DNA from: an uncultured Tateyamaria sp.
GTDB lineage: Bacteria > Pseudomonadota > Alphaproteobacteria > Rhodobacterales > Rhodobacteraceae
Direction: 5' to 3'
Length of the DNA stretch: 64,000 nucleotides
Assembly: GCF_947503415.1 (NCBI RefSeq)
Contig: NZ_CANNDS010000001.1
Span: 964,501 to 1,028,500, forward strand
Shown: piece by piece, positions 1 through 8,370 of the stretch
How positions within the stretch are numbered: position 1 is the stretch's first letter
How the letters are laid out: each line of letters begins with the position of its first letter
Notes under the pieces: generated by a model
What the model was told of the DNA's origin: nothing
What the model saw: the letters and a program-made list of their open reading frames with translations, nothing else
Database searches by the model: none
Position numbers and translations under genes: made by a program

Positions 1-851
1 ATCATATCCGGCTGCACGCCCCAATGCCGCGACCCTGACCAATCGCCCGTTCGGCCAAACCCGGTGATCACCTCGTCAGCAATCATCAGAATGCCGTGCC
101 GGTCACAAATCTCGCGCATCAGCGGCATGAATGTCTCGTGCGGGACGATGACACCGCCCGCACCCTGGATCGGCTCCATGATGAAGGCGGCAATGCTGCC
201 CGGCCCTTGGAACTGGATCTCATCCTCCATCGCGGCGGCGATGTTCTGAGCCAACACAGCCGGGTCCGTTTCGTGAAACGGATTGCGATAAGGATAGGGC
301 GACGGCAGATGGAAACAGCCGGGCATCAGCGGCTCATAGGCGATGCGAACACGATTGTTGCCGTTGACCGACGCCCCGCCGAAATGCGTTCCGTGATAGC
401 CTTTCTTCAGCGACAGGAACTTGCTCCGTCCCGGTTCGCCCTTGATGCGGTGATACTGCCGGGCAAGACGCAAACACGTTTCGACCGAATCCGAGCCCCC
501 GGAGGTAAAGAACACCCGCGCCATCCCATCAGCCTCAAAGAACGAGCGCACGGCATAAGACGCCTCAATCGCCGTCGGGTTCGAGGTGCCGAAGAAGGCG
601 GAGTAATAGGGCAGATCATAGAGCTGCTTGGCAATCGCGTCTTTCACTGCGTTGTTGGAATAGCCCAGGTTCACACACCACAAACCACCCACCGCATCCA
701 CGGTCTTGTGTCCGTCAATATCCTCGATCACCGACCCCTCGGCCCCGGTAATAATGGTTGGCGCATGGGCCATCGCCTCGCCCGGATGACCCATCGGGTG
801 CCACATATGGCGGGCGTTGTTGGCGCGCAGGAAATTGTCGTCTTTCATCAT
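1..851 (-). CDS. Class III PLP-dependent aminotransferase, N-terminal part (truncated by window edge)
   Basis: The minus-strand frame stays open from ATG at 851 to the left edge, about 283 residues. A GAGGGAGG ribosome binding site lies just upstream; the second ATG at 848 is an alternative start. Early HMWHPM, then SGGSDSVETCLRLAR (PLP phosphate-binding region) and ADEVITGFGRTG (Asp contacting the PLP pyridine) identify a class III (omega-type, acetylornithine/beta-alanine:pyruvate-like) aminotransferase. The Schiff-base lysine falls outside the window. The family moves an amino group from a terminal amine or beta/omega-amino acid to pyruvate or glyoxylate. A terminator separates it from the purine operon, so a role there is only inferred. 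Substrate unknown. Confidence 0.85.
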   Translation of the reverse strand, partial: MMKDDNFLRANNARHMWHPMGHPGEAMAHAPTIITGAEGSVIEDIDGHKTVDAVGGLWCVNLGYSNNAVKDAIAKQLYDLPYYSAFFGTSNPTAIEASYAVRSFFEADGMARVFFTSGGSDSVETCLRLARQYHRIKGEPGRSKFLSLKKGYHGTHFGGASVNGNNRVRIAYEPLMPGCFHLPSPYPYRNPFHETDPAVLAQNIAAAMEDEIQFQGPGSIAAFIMEPIQGAGGVIVPHETFMPLMREICDRHGILMIADEVITGFGRTGDWSGSRHWGVQPDM

Positions 852-880
852 GGCCTCCCTCGGTTGCCCTCACCGGGCCA

Positions 881-916
881 CAAAAAAAGAAGCAGAGCAA
901 GCGCCCTGCTTCTTTC
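881..916 (-). terminator. Rho-independent terminator after the purine permease
   Basis: On the minus strand a 10-bp perfect stem (886-895 with 906-915) and a 10-nt loop are followed by a run of seven T (complement of 882-888). It lies 24 bases beyond the permease stop codon and ends the purine operon before the aminotransferase. Confidence 0.85.
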
Positions 917-939
917 AATGCCACATAGGTCCCGAAGGA

Positions 940-2259
940 TCAGACTTCTTCAGGCAGCACCAGGTTCAGCACAATCGCCACAAGCGCGGTGGGGGCGACG
1001 GCACTGGTCATTAGTGTTTTCACCACACCGGGCAGATATTGGACCGCGCTTGGCACAAGGTTCAGACCCAGACCCGCCGCAAGAGACACCGCGATGATCA
1101 CCATGTTGCGGCGGTTCATCCTGACCTCGGTCAGCACGTTCAGACCGGCAGCGGCCACCATCCCGAACATCACGATCACACCGCCGCCCAACACAGGCAA
1201 CGGCATGGAAGCGATCACGGCGCCGATCTTTGGGATCAGGCCGCAAATGATCAGGACAAGCGCCCCTATGGTCACAACATGGCGGGACATGATCCCGGTC
1301 ATGCCCACGATGCCGACATTCTGGCTGAAGGATGTGTTGGGCAACCCGCCAAAGACAGCCGCCACAGCCGTACCCGCGCCATCGGCGTAAGTGGCCCCAG
1401 CAATTTCCCGGTCGGTGGCCTCGCGCCCAGCGCCCGCCTTTGTGGTGGCAGACGCGTCACCGACCGTCTCAATGGCTGACACAACGCTGACAAGCGTGAC
1501 AGCAATCACCGCGCCCAGCGAAAATTCGAAGCCGTAAGGCAGCGGTGCGGGCACCATCAACCACGACGCATTGGCCACAGCGCCGAAATTCACCATCCCG
1601 AATGCAAATGCCAACACATAGCCAACCAGCAGCCCGACGAGAATGGCCGCATTGCTCAGCAGCCCCTTGGTGAAGAACTTCAACACCAGCGCCACGATCA
1701 CCACGCTCAACGCCACGGACCAGTGCATCAGCGATCCAAAGCTTTCCGCCTCCATCTGGAAGGTCGCTGCGCCACCGGCGGCGTATTTGATCGCAACAGG
1801 GATCAGATACAGACCAATGGCCAGGATCACGAGGCCCGTGACAAGCGGGGGAAACAGCCAGCGCAAATGCTGAATGACCGACCCCAGAGCGAAATGGATC
1901 ACACCGGCAATCAGGCAGGCGGTCAGCGCCACACCCAGCCCTTGGGTCGCCGCCACACCGGCCAGCACACCCACAAAGGCAAAACTCGTGCCTTGCATGA
2001 TCGGCAAGCGCGCGCCCACCGGACCAAGGCCCACCGTCTGGAACAGTGTCGCAATGCCTGCAAACAGCATCGCCATCTGGATCAGGTACACCTGCTCCGC
2101 TCCGCCAAAGGCAAGGCCCGCGGCCCCAGCAACGATGATCGACGGCGTCACATTCGAGGCGAACATCGCCAGAACGTGCTGCACGCCCAGTGGTACGGCC
2201 TGATGCAAAGGTGGGGTGATATCCGGGTCCGAAAACGTGCCCGAGGTCATGTCTGTCAT
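940..2259 (-). CDS. NCS2-family purine permease (urate/xanthine type)
   Basis: 439-residue polytopic membrane protein of the nucleobase:cation symporter-2 family, which imports purines with protons. Family motifs are present: VQHVLAMF near the N terminus, GLGPVGARLPIMQGTSFAF, and GGLPNTSFSQNVGIVGMTG about two thirds along. NTSFSQN is typical of urate/xanthine members rather than uracil carriers. I start at ATG 2259, preceded by GGGATACTC; the upstream in-frame TTG is unlikely. It follows allA by 46 bases in the purine-degradation operon, which supports uric acid, xanthine or allantoin-related import. The exact substrate cannot be read from sequence. Confidence 0.9.
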   Translation of the reverse strand: MTDMTSGTFSDPDITPPLHQAVPLGVQHVLAMFASNVTPSIIVAGAAGLAFGGAEQVYLIQMAMLFAGIATLFQTVGLGPVGARLPIMQGTSFAFVGVLAGVAATQGLGVALTACLIAGVIHFALGSVIQHLRWLFPPLVTGLVILAIGLYLIPVAIKYAAGGAATFQMEAESFGSLMHWSVALSVVIVALVLKFFTKGLLSNAAILVGLLVGYVLAFAFGMVNFGAVANASWLMVPAPLPYGFEFSLGAVIAVTLVSVVSAIETVGDASATTKAGAGREATDREIAGATYADGAGTAVAAVFGGLPNTSFSQNVGIVGMTGIMSRHVVTIGALVLIICGLIPKIGAVIASMPLPVLGGGVIVMFGMVAAAGLNVLTEVRMNRRNMVIIAVSLAAGLGLNLVPSAVQYLPGVVKTLMTSAVAPTALVAIVLNLVLPEEV

Positions 2260-2305
2260 TCTGAGTATCCCTGTTCCCAAGCTGTCTTGTCGCAGCTCGC
2301 GCGGA

Positions 2306-2794
2306 CTATGGAACCACTACATATGGGCGATCAAGAAAAAACTCTTCGAGATTTGGGGTTTCCCCGATCCGGTCGACAACTGCAAATAAACCGGGCAGAT
2401 GCAGCGGCGTCAGCACCCCATGCCATACACCGCGATGCAAGTTGATGCCCTGTCCCGGCGCGGTCAGAAAGGCCAGCGGCACGCCCGGTCTCCCGTCCTC
2501 ATCCGGGGCCACAGTTACGAGGAACCCATGCTCCGACATCGGAATAAAGGCTTGCGATCCTTCCGGGTGCCGCTCCAACAGATCGAGCGTGTAGGGCAAT
2601 GCGCGTGGCTGCGCTTGAAAGAGGCTGATACCACCCCGCGCATCGCCAAAATCCAGCTGCGCCCGGTCGTGATAGCGCCCGCACATGCCTGCATTGATGA
2701 TCTTGTCTGGATTGCCCGCGCATTCCAGTACATCACCAAAGGGTGCGAATGCGTCCTGCGTCAAAGGCTGCGCAGTGATCTCAAAGCGGGACAT
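2306..2794 (-). CDS. allA: Ureidoglycolate lyase
   Basis: 162 residues, the usual family length. It begins with the characteristic TAQPLTQDAFAPFGDVLE and carries a central GISLFQAQPRALPY segment and the C-terminal GVWHGVLTPL cupin-like core of AllA. The enzyme splits (S)-ureidoglycolate into glyoxylate and urea, the last nitrogen-releasing step of allantoin breakdown. Its start overlaps the end of allE by 14 bases, indicating translational coupling. Urea and glyoxylate must be handled by genes outside this window. Confidence 0.93.
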   Translation of the reverse strand: MSRFEITAQPLTQDAFAPFGDVLECAGNPDKIINAGMCGRYHDRAQLDFGDARGGISLFQAQPRALPYTLDLLERHPEGSQAFIPMSEHGFLVTVAPDEDGRPGVPLAFLTAPGQGINLHRGVWHGVLTPLHLPGLFAVVDRIGETPNLEEFFLDRPYVVVP

Positions 2795-3590
2795 GCCGGT
2801 TCACGTCCTTGTAGAGCAGATAGCGAAACGGGCCATCGCCGGTGGCAATGCACGCCTGCGGACAGAACGCACGCAGCCACATGAAGTCGCCCGGCCCCAC
2901 GCTTACCCAATCCTTGTTCAGCAGATACTCCGCCGTCCCTTCCAGCACATAAAGCCCATGTTCCATCACATGCGTCTCGGCAAAGGGGATGCGCCCGCCG
3001 GGCTGGAAGTTCACGACATTCACATGGCAGTCGTATCGCATGTCGAGCGGGTCCAGAAACCGCTGCGTCGCCCACAGGTTCCCGCAATCCGGCATCGGTG
3101 CGGGCGGCACATCCTGATCATGCGTCACCACAGCATCCGGCAGGCTCAGGCCCAACCCGGGAACATATTTTTTGCGTATCCAATGCACGCCACACATCCG
3201 TTCGGACCGGTTCCAAAGCGTCCACCGTGCACCCGGCGGAATATAGGCAAAGCTGCCTGCCCGCAGCACATGCAGGTCCGCCCCCAGTGTAAGGTGCGCG
3301 GTGCCATGCGCCACGAACAGCACGGCTTGGGCGTCCACATCCGGTTCTGGATCATTGCTGCCGCCTTCAGGCGCCAACTCGACCGCGTATTGCGCGAAAC
3401 TCTCTGCAAATCCGCTCATGGGCCGGGCCAATATCCACGCCCGCGTTCCATCCCATCCGGGCAGGAAAGACGTCACGATATCGCGCTGCACAGAGGCGGG
3501 AATAACCGCGTAGCTTTCGGTAAACACCGCAGTGCTTTCGGGGTGTTCGTTCTGACTGGGCAACCCGCCGGGGGGGAAGGCATAACTCAT
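2781..3590 (-). CDS. allE: (S)-ureidoglycine aminohydrolase (bicupin)
   Basis: 269-residue bicupin of the YlbA/AllE family, which removes ammonia from (S)-ureidoglycine to give (S)-ureidoglycolate. The C-terminal cupin carries the likely metal-binding stretch ETHVMEHGLYVLEG and GPGDFMWLRAFCPQ; the N-terminal cupin has GTAHLTLG and GSFAYIPPGARW. The ATG at 3590 overlaps the puuE-uraD stop as ATGA, so I prefer it to the in-frame start 48 bases upstream. Some databases label this family allantoicase-like, but the bicupin architecture and position between allantoinase and AllA fit the aminohydrolase. No allantoate amidohydrolase (AllC) is in the window. Confidence 0.9.
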   Translation of the reverse strand: MSYAFPPGGLPSQNEHPESTAVFTESYAVIPASVQRDIVTSFLPGWDGTRAWILARPMSGFAESFAQYAVELAPEGGSNDPEPDVDAQAVLFVAHGTAHLTLGADLHVLRAGSFAYIPPGARWTLWNRSERMCGVHWIRKKYVPGLGLSLPDAVVTHDQDVPPAPMPDCGNLWATQRFLDPLDMRYDCHVNVVNFQPGGRIPFAETHVMEHGLYVLEGTAEYLLNKDWVSVGPGDFMWLRAFCPQACIATGDGPFRYLLYKDVNRHVPL

Positions 3591-5008
3591 TCCATCGCCT
3601 CCAAGCGCAACCGCGCGATGCGTTCGACCTGACGGCACGCCTCCGCCATCTCAGTCTCCGTTTCATGGCCAATGCGCCGTTCAAAGGCACGCAGAATGCC
3701 AGCCTTGTCGTGGTCCTTCACCGCGATGATGAAGGGAAACCCATGCTTGGCGGTATAGTCCGCATTCATCCGCTCGAATGCTGCGCGCTCTGCGTCCGTC
3801 AACGCGTCCAACCCCGCACTCGCCTGTTCTTCGGTACTGTCTGCTGTCAACCGCTTGGCCGCCGCCAATTTGCCCGCCAGATCCGGATGGGCGCGCAAAA
3901 CATCCAGCCGCTTGTCCTCCGAAGCCGCCCGAAACACCCGGCACAGCGCACTATGCACGCCCAAAGCACAGTCATGTGCAGGCCCCAATTCCAGCGCCCA
4001 AGCGCTCTCTGCAATCCACGGCGAATGCTCAAAGATACCGCCAAACCGCGCAACAAACGCATCGCGGTCCAGCAGGTGCCAGCCGCGTGCGGGCACCGGC
4101 GGATGCGCCTCTGCCCAATGCGCTGCAATGTCTTGCCGTCGCGCGCACCACACACCCTCATGCTCCTGCACGTAGTCAATGAAACGGCGCAACGCCTGCA
4201 CCCGACCGGGTCGCCCGATCAACCGACAGTGCAGGCCCACGGACATCATGGCAGGCCGCCCCGCCGCCCCTTCAGCATAGAGCGCATCAAACGTATCCCG
4301 CAAATAGGCAAAGAATTGATCGCCCGAATTGAACCCCTGCGGCGTGGCAAAGCGCATGTCGTTGCAATCAAGCGTATAGGGCAGGATCAGCTGATCTCGG
4401 TCCCCGATGCGCGCCCAATAGGGCAGATCATCGTCATAGGTGTCGCTGATCCAGTCGAACCCACGCGCGGCAGCTAAGGCGACTGTATTCACCGAACACC
4501 GCCCAGTGTACCACCCGCGCGGAGCGTTTCCCGTGACCTCGGTATGAAGGGCGATCGCTGCATCCATATCAGCAGCCTCCTCCGCCTCGGTATGATCCTT
4601 GTAGTCAATCCACTTCAAGCCGTGCGAGGCGATCTCCCAATCGGCCGCCTGCATCGCCTCGACCTGCGCAGGCGACCGAGCCAACGCCGTTGCCACGCCA
4701 TACACGGTCACCGGCACGCGGGCTTTGGTAAACAGGCGATGCAACCGCCAGAACCCGGCGCGCGCGCCGTAATCGTAAATCGATTCCATGTTCCAATGCC
4801 GCTGCCCGGGCCACGCCGCGGCACCGACAATCTCTGACAGAAATGCCTCGGATGCGGCATCGCCATGCAGCAGGCAATTCTCGCCGCCCTCTTCGTAGTT
4901 CAAAACAAAGGACACGGCGATGCGCGCGCCACCCGGCCAGGCTGCATCAGGTCTATCGGCCCCATGGCCATGAAAATCGCGCGGATAGCGCGGCGGCAAC
5001 TCGGCCAT
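3587..5008 (-). CDS. puuE-uraD: Fused allantoinase (PuuE) and OHCU decarboxylase (UraD)
   Basis: 473 residues with two enzymes. Residues about 1-305 are a PuuE allantoinase of the polysaccharide-deacetylase fold (PRDFHGHGADRPDAAWPGGARI near the start; ASHGLKWIDY; GWYTGRCSVNT; SVGLHCRLIGRPGR). Residues about 310-473 are UraD, with FGGIFEHSPWIAE (its His is the expected catalytic residue), LRAHPDLAGKLA and KHGFPFIIAVKDHDK. UraD decarboxylates OHCU to (S)-allantoin, which PuuE opens to allantoate, so the fusion joins consecutive steps. I start at ATG 5008 (MAELPPRYP), where PuuE homology begins. It heads the operon puuE-uraD, allE, allA, permease and is divergent from uraH. Confidence 0.93.
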   Translation of the reverse strand: MAELPPRYPRDFHGHGADRPDAAWPGGARIAVSFVLNYEEGGENCLLHGDAASEAFLSEIVGAAAWPGQRHWNMESIYDYGARAGFWRLHRLFTKARVPVTVYGVATALARSPAQVEAMQAADWEIASHGLKWIDYKDHTEAEEAADMDAAIALHTEVTGNAPRGWYTGRCSVNTVALAAARGFDWISDTYDDDLPYWARIGDRDQLILPYTLDCNDMRFATPQGFNSGDQFFAYLRDTFDALYAEGAAGRPAMMSVGLHCRLIGRPGRVQALRRFIDYVQEHEGVWCARRQDIAAHWAEAHPPVPARGWHLLDRDAFVARFGGIFEHSPWIAESAWALELGPAHDCALGVHSALCRVFRAASEDKRLDVLRAHPDLAGKLAAAKRLTADSTEEQASAGLDALTDAERAAFERMNADYTAKHGFPFIIAVKDHDKAGILRAFERRIGHETETEMAEACRQVERIARLRLEAME

Positions 5009-5070
5009 GGACTTCCCCAGACAATCAAGGTGAGATGTCGCCAATCTGCGACCAAACAAGGCGGGATGCA

Positions 5071-5430
5071 ATGGCAGCCGGATACCTTACCACACACGTC
5101 CTCGACACGGCCCGCGGGGTACCCGCGCCGGGCATCAAGATCGCGCTCTACCGCGTGTCGGGCAACAGCCATAAAAAGATCGCCGAGGCTGAAACAAACG
5201 CCGATGGCCGCACCGACGCGCCTATCCTGCCGCAAGGCAAGATGAAGCAGGGGCAGTATGAACTGATTTTCTTCTGCGGCGACTATCTGGACGTACACGG
5301 GCTGATGACGGACGAGGTCAAGTTCCTTGATCAAGTCCCGATCCGCTTTGGCATTACGGACGAAGAGGCGCACTATCACGTGCCGCTCCTGCTCTCGCCC
5401 TATGGCTATTCAACGTATCGGGGCAGTTAG
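5071..5430 (+). CDS. uraH: 5-hydroxyisourate hydrolase
   Basis: 119 residues, the usual length of transthyretin-like HIU hydrolases. It has LTTHVLDTARGVPA at the start (His9), Arg47 in DGRTDAP, HYHVPLLLSPYGYSTYRGS at the C terminus (His103), and the diagnostic YRGS tail that separates the enzyme from transthyretin. It converts 5-hydroxyisourate to OHCU, the substrate of the divergent PuuE-UraD. ATG at 5071 is chosen because the family signature begins five residues later; the open frame further upstream overlaps puuE. The enzyme producing hydroxyisourate (urate oxidase) is not in the window. Confidence 0.95.
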   Translation: MAAGYLTTHVLDTARGVPAPGIKIALYRVSGNSHKKIAEAETNADGRTDAPILPQGKMKQGQYELIFFCGDYLDVHGLMTDEVKFLDQVPIRFGITDEEAHYHVPLLLSPYGYSTYRGS

Positions 5431-5455
5431 GTTTGGGGTGTGGCCGACTGTGACG

Positions 5456-6367
5456 TCAACCGTTGCGCGTTCGGTGCGGGCCTGCAACCGCGGCAAGACC
5501 CAGAATGATCCCCGACACGGTCGCAATCATCCCCGCCGCGCTGACGGATGCCTGCGCCCCGATCCACAGCGGTCCATAGCCTGCCAGCACATATCCCGAC
5601 ACCGCCGCTAGCACTGCAAACACCACCGACCACGCCACCTGATGACCCAGCCGGTTCGTCATCATCCGCGCCGCTGCGGGCGGGCAGATGAACATCGCAA
5701 TAACGATGATCGACCCCACCGCATCAAAGGCGGCGACGGCTGCTATGGCCGACATGATGACCAACGCCAGACCCAGCGGCGCGGTGCGGATACCAAGGCC
5801 ACGGGCGAAGCCTTCGTCAAAGGTGGACAGGGCCAAAGGTCGCCAGAAAAGCCCTACGAACACGGCGATAACAAGCAGTGCCAGCGCCATGCGCGGTAGC
5901 TCAACCGGCAATCCGGCGAGGGCCACGGGGTCTAGCAATGACCCCCAGCCGGTCGCATCCAGCCAAATCAAGCTTTCCAGATTGCCATAGAGCGCATGCT
6001 CAACGTCCAGATGGACCGAGGACGTATCCGACTGCTCCAACAGCAGCACGCCCCCCGCAAACATGGCGGTAAAAATGACGCCCATCGCGGCACCCGCTTC
6101 AATCTTGCCCAAACGTCGCACGGCCTCAATTGCGACCACTGCAATCACCGCAGCCCCTGCCGCGCCCAGCAGCATCGGCCCCGTCGCAACAAGCCCCGTC
6201 AGCAGGAACGCGACGACGATCCCCGGCAGCACCACGTGGCTGATCGCGTCCCCGATCAGCGCCTGCCCGCGCAACAGCAAAAAATTCCCCGGCAACGCGC
6301 ACGCCACCGCCACCAGCACCCCGATCAGAATCGGTGGCAAGGACAGGGCAACAAACTCCGCCCCCAT
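5456..6367 (-). CDS. Zn/Mn ABC transporter permease, second subunit (TroD/SitD-like)
   Basis: 303-residue membrane protein of the ABC-3 permease family (ZnuB/MntB/TroCD). Markers are GNFLLLRGQALIGDAISHVVLPGI near the N terminus and GLGIRTAPLGLALVIMSAIAAVAAFDAVGSIIVIAMFICPPAAARMM in the second half. The start is coupled to the preceding permease: ATG at 6367 forms TGATG with its stop, and an in-frame GTG at 6370 is equally placed. It is last in a four-gene importer operon with two different permeases, as in SitABCD/TroABCD systems, so the pore is probably a heterodimer. Specificity (Mn or Zn) is not decided by the permease. Confidence 0.9.
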   Translation of the reverse strand: MGAEFVALSLPPILIGVLVAVACALPGNFLLLRGQALIGDAISHVVLPGIVVAFLLTGLVATGPMLLGAAGAAVIAVVAIEAVRRLGKIEAGAAMGVIFTAMFAGGVLLLEQSDTSSVHLDVEHALYGNLESLIWLDATGWGSLLDPVALAGLPVELPRMALALLVIAVFVGLFWRPLALSTFDEGFARGLGIRTAPLGLALVIMSAIAAVAAFDAVGSIIVIAMFICPPAAARMMTNRLGHQVAWSVVFAVLAAVSGYVLAGYGPLWIGAQASVSAAGMIATVSGIILGLAAVAGPHRTRNG

Positions 6368-7569
6368 CACGCAATCCCCCGCGGGGCCGCAATTTTTCCA
6401 TCAATTTCGGTTAGTTGATCAGGCGTCAAAACCGTCTCTATCGGCGTCAAACCATCATACCGCGTCGCCGCCAAGGCATAGGCCTGATCCCCCCGCACAA
6501 TCGCCCACCGCGTCTCATCCAGCAGCGCCTTCGACGCCGCCGCCTGCCCCTCAGCCGTAGGCACGCCGTCCGGCAAAATCAGGCCCGAACGGGCCAGCAA
6601 TCGCCGCGTCAAAGCCTCATAAATCGGTTGCCCGTTTGCCAACGCCAACAGCCCCTGTCGCACATGCACGCGGCGCTGATAGCGCAGATGCGTCAGCACC
6701 GATGCCAACACCCCACGGCGCGGGGAATAGAGCAGGGAAAAGAGGAAAATGGCAAAGCCCACCAGCACGACAATCGGCCCCGTGGGCAAGGCCGGGGCGA
6801 CCGCAGACGCCGCCGCACCAACGTAGCCCGACACACCGCCCACGACCCCGGCAATGATCACCACGTGATCCGCCCGTTCCGTCCAAAACCGCGCCGTCAC
6901 CGCAGGCACGATCAACAGCGCCACGATCAGGATCAACCCAACCACCTTGAGGCCCACGACCGTTACAACCAGCACGATCCCCATCATCGCCAGATCAATG
7001 CGCGGCAGCGACCAACCCGTCGCCTCGGCATAGCCGGGATCAAAGGCCGCCAACCCCAAGGGCCGCCGCAGGATCAATACCAGCGCCAGCACCAGCGCAG
7101 CGGACACCGCCAGCAGGATTGCATCGCTGCGCAGCATCCCGGCGGTCGAGCCCAACAGGAACCCCTCAAGCCCTGCCTGACGGCCCGCGTTCATGGTCTG
7201 GATGACAGTCAGGATGACGATCCCAAAGCCAAAAAACACCGATAGTACAGCGCCAATGGCGGCATCTTCGCCAAGCCGCGTTCGACGCGTCAGCCACTGC
7301 ACGCACAGCAATCCCAGCGCTGCGGATACACCTGCACCAAGCAGTAAACCGAACAGCGACCGCCCCTCGCCCCCCATCGCCACCATGACGACAAAAGCAA
7401 GACCAACGCCGGGCAAAGTGGCATGCGAAATTGCGTCGCTGACAAGTGCGCGCTTACGCAGGAACAGGAAGGTGCCAGCGACCCCAGCTGCAATGCCCAA
7501 TAGGGCCGCGCCAAGGGTCACAAGCGTCGCGTTGTAGCCCAGCTGCAAGAGCAGCGCATCGGCCAGCAT
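6367..7569 (-). CDS. Zn/Mn ABC transporter permease with C-terminal cytoplasmic extension (TroC/SitC-like)
   Basis: 400 residues. About 290 form an ABC-3 permease (GTFLFLRKRALVSDAISHATLPGVGLAF; ATGWSLPRIDLAMMGIVLVVTVVGLKVVGLILIVALLIVPAVTARF). The remaining ~110 residues are soluble, start at YSPRRGVLASVL and look helical. In MntC-type permeases this position holds a winged-helix-like tail, and QGLLALANGQPIYEALTRRLLARSGLILPDGV followed by a C-terminal LTPDQLTEIDG fits that loosely; I infer a degenerate version. Stop and next start overlap. The gene begins three bases after the ATPase stop. Confidence 0.88.
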   Translation of the reverse strand: MLADALLLQLGYNATLVTLGAALLGIAAGVAGTFLFLRKRALVSDAISHATLPGVGLAFVVMVAMGGEGRSLFGLLLGAGVSAALGLLCVQWLTRRTRLGEDAAIGAVLSVFFGFGIVILTVIQTMNAGRQAGLEGFLLGSTAGMLRSDAILLAVSAALVLALVLILRRPLGLAAFDPGYAEATGWSLPRIDLAMMGIVLVVTVVGLKVVGLILIVALLIVPAVTARFWTERADHVVIIAGVVGGVSGYVGAAASAVAPALPTGPIVVLVGFAIFLFSLLYSPRRGVLASVLTHLRYQRRVHVRQGLLALANGQPIYEALTRRLLARSGLILPDGVPTAEGQAAASKALLDETRWAIVRGDQAYALAATRYDGLTPIETVLTPDQLTEIDGKIAAPRGIA

Positions 7570-7572
7570 GAC

Positions 7573-8370
7573 CTAGCCCGCCACGCTTTCCGGATCGACC
7601 CGCGCCGTGGTCAAACGACCGCCATAGGCGGCTTGCAGGTTGGCTTCGGTAAATGCCTCTGCCACGGGGCCAGCGGCGACGACCTGTGTGTTCAACAATA
7701 CTACATCGTCGAAATAGTCAGGCACCGTCGCCAGATCGTGATGCACGGCCAGTACCGTCTTGCCTGCGTCGCGAAGCCCTTGAAGAACCGCGATAATCGC
7801 CTTTTCCGTCGCCGCATCAACCCCTGCAAACGGTTCATCCAGCACGTAGATATCCGCCTCTTGCGCCAATGCACGGGCCAGGAACACACGTTGCTGCTGA
7901 CCACCGGACAATTGCCCGATCTGGCGGTGCGCAAAGTCGGCCATGCCAACCCTGTCCAGACAGTCCTGCGCCAACGCCTTGTGCTGACCACGCACGCGCC
8001 CCAACAGGCCTAGCTTGCGGTACATGCCCATCATCACCACATCGATCACGCGGACCGGGAAATCCCAATCCACACTCGTCCGCTGCGGGACATAGGCAAT
8101 CCGGTCGCGCATCGCGGCCATCGGTTGTCCAAAGACGGTCACGGATCCCGCCAGCGGTGCAATCACACCCAACGCTGCCTTTAGCAGCGTGGATTTGCCT
8201 GCCCCGTTTGGCCCGACAACAGCCGTCATGGCCCCTGCGCGCACAGTCATGTCGACCGAGAATATGGCAGGCGTTTGACCGTAAGATACTGTCATGCCCC
8301 GCACGGCCAGCGGGCTGGCCACTCGCACAGCCTGGTCGGTGTCACGCGATGTCACAAGAGCAAGATTCAT
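7573..8370 (-). CDS. Zn/Mn ABC transporter ATP-binding protein (TroB/SitB-like)
   Basis: 265-residue ABC ATPase with Walker A GPNGAGKST, signature LSGGQQQR, Walker B IYVLDEPF and switch His in AVHHDL, all intact. VPQRTSVDWDFPVRVIDVVMMG between Walker A and the signature is typical of manganese/zinc importers. ATG at 8370 overlaps the binding-protein stop as ATGA, so the longer open frame upstream is not used. It powers import with the two permeases encoded directly downstream. Confidence 0.92.
   Translation of the reverse strand: MNLALVTSRDTDQAVRVASPLAVRGMTVSYGQTPAIFSVDMTVRAGAMTAVVGPNGAGKSTLLKAALGVIAPLAGSVTVFGQPMAAMRDRIAYVPQRTSVDWDFPVRVIDVVMMGMYRKLGLLGRVRGQHKALAQDCLDRVGMADFAHRQIGQLSGGQQQRVFLARALAQEADIYVLDEPFAGVDAATEKAIIAVLQGLRDAGKTVLAVHHDLATVPDYFDDVVLLNTQVVAAGPVAEAFTEANLQAAYGGRLTTARVDPESVAG

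Noticed and set aside
96..1097. A 333-codon plus-strand open frame at the left end
   Set aside because: It is antisense to a clear class III aminotransferase and the start of the purine permease region, has no recognisable domain and shows the Arg/His-rich composition of a GC-rich shadow frame.
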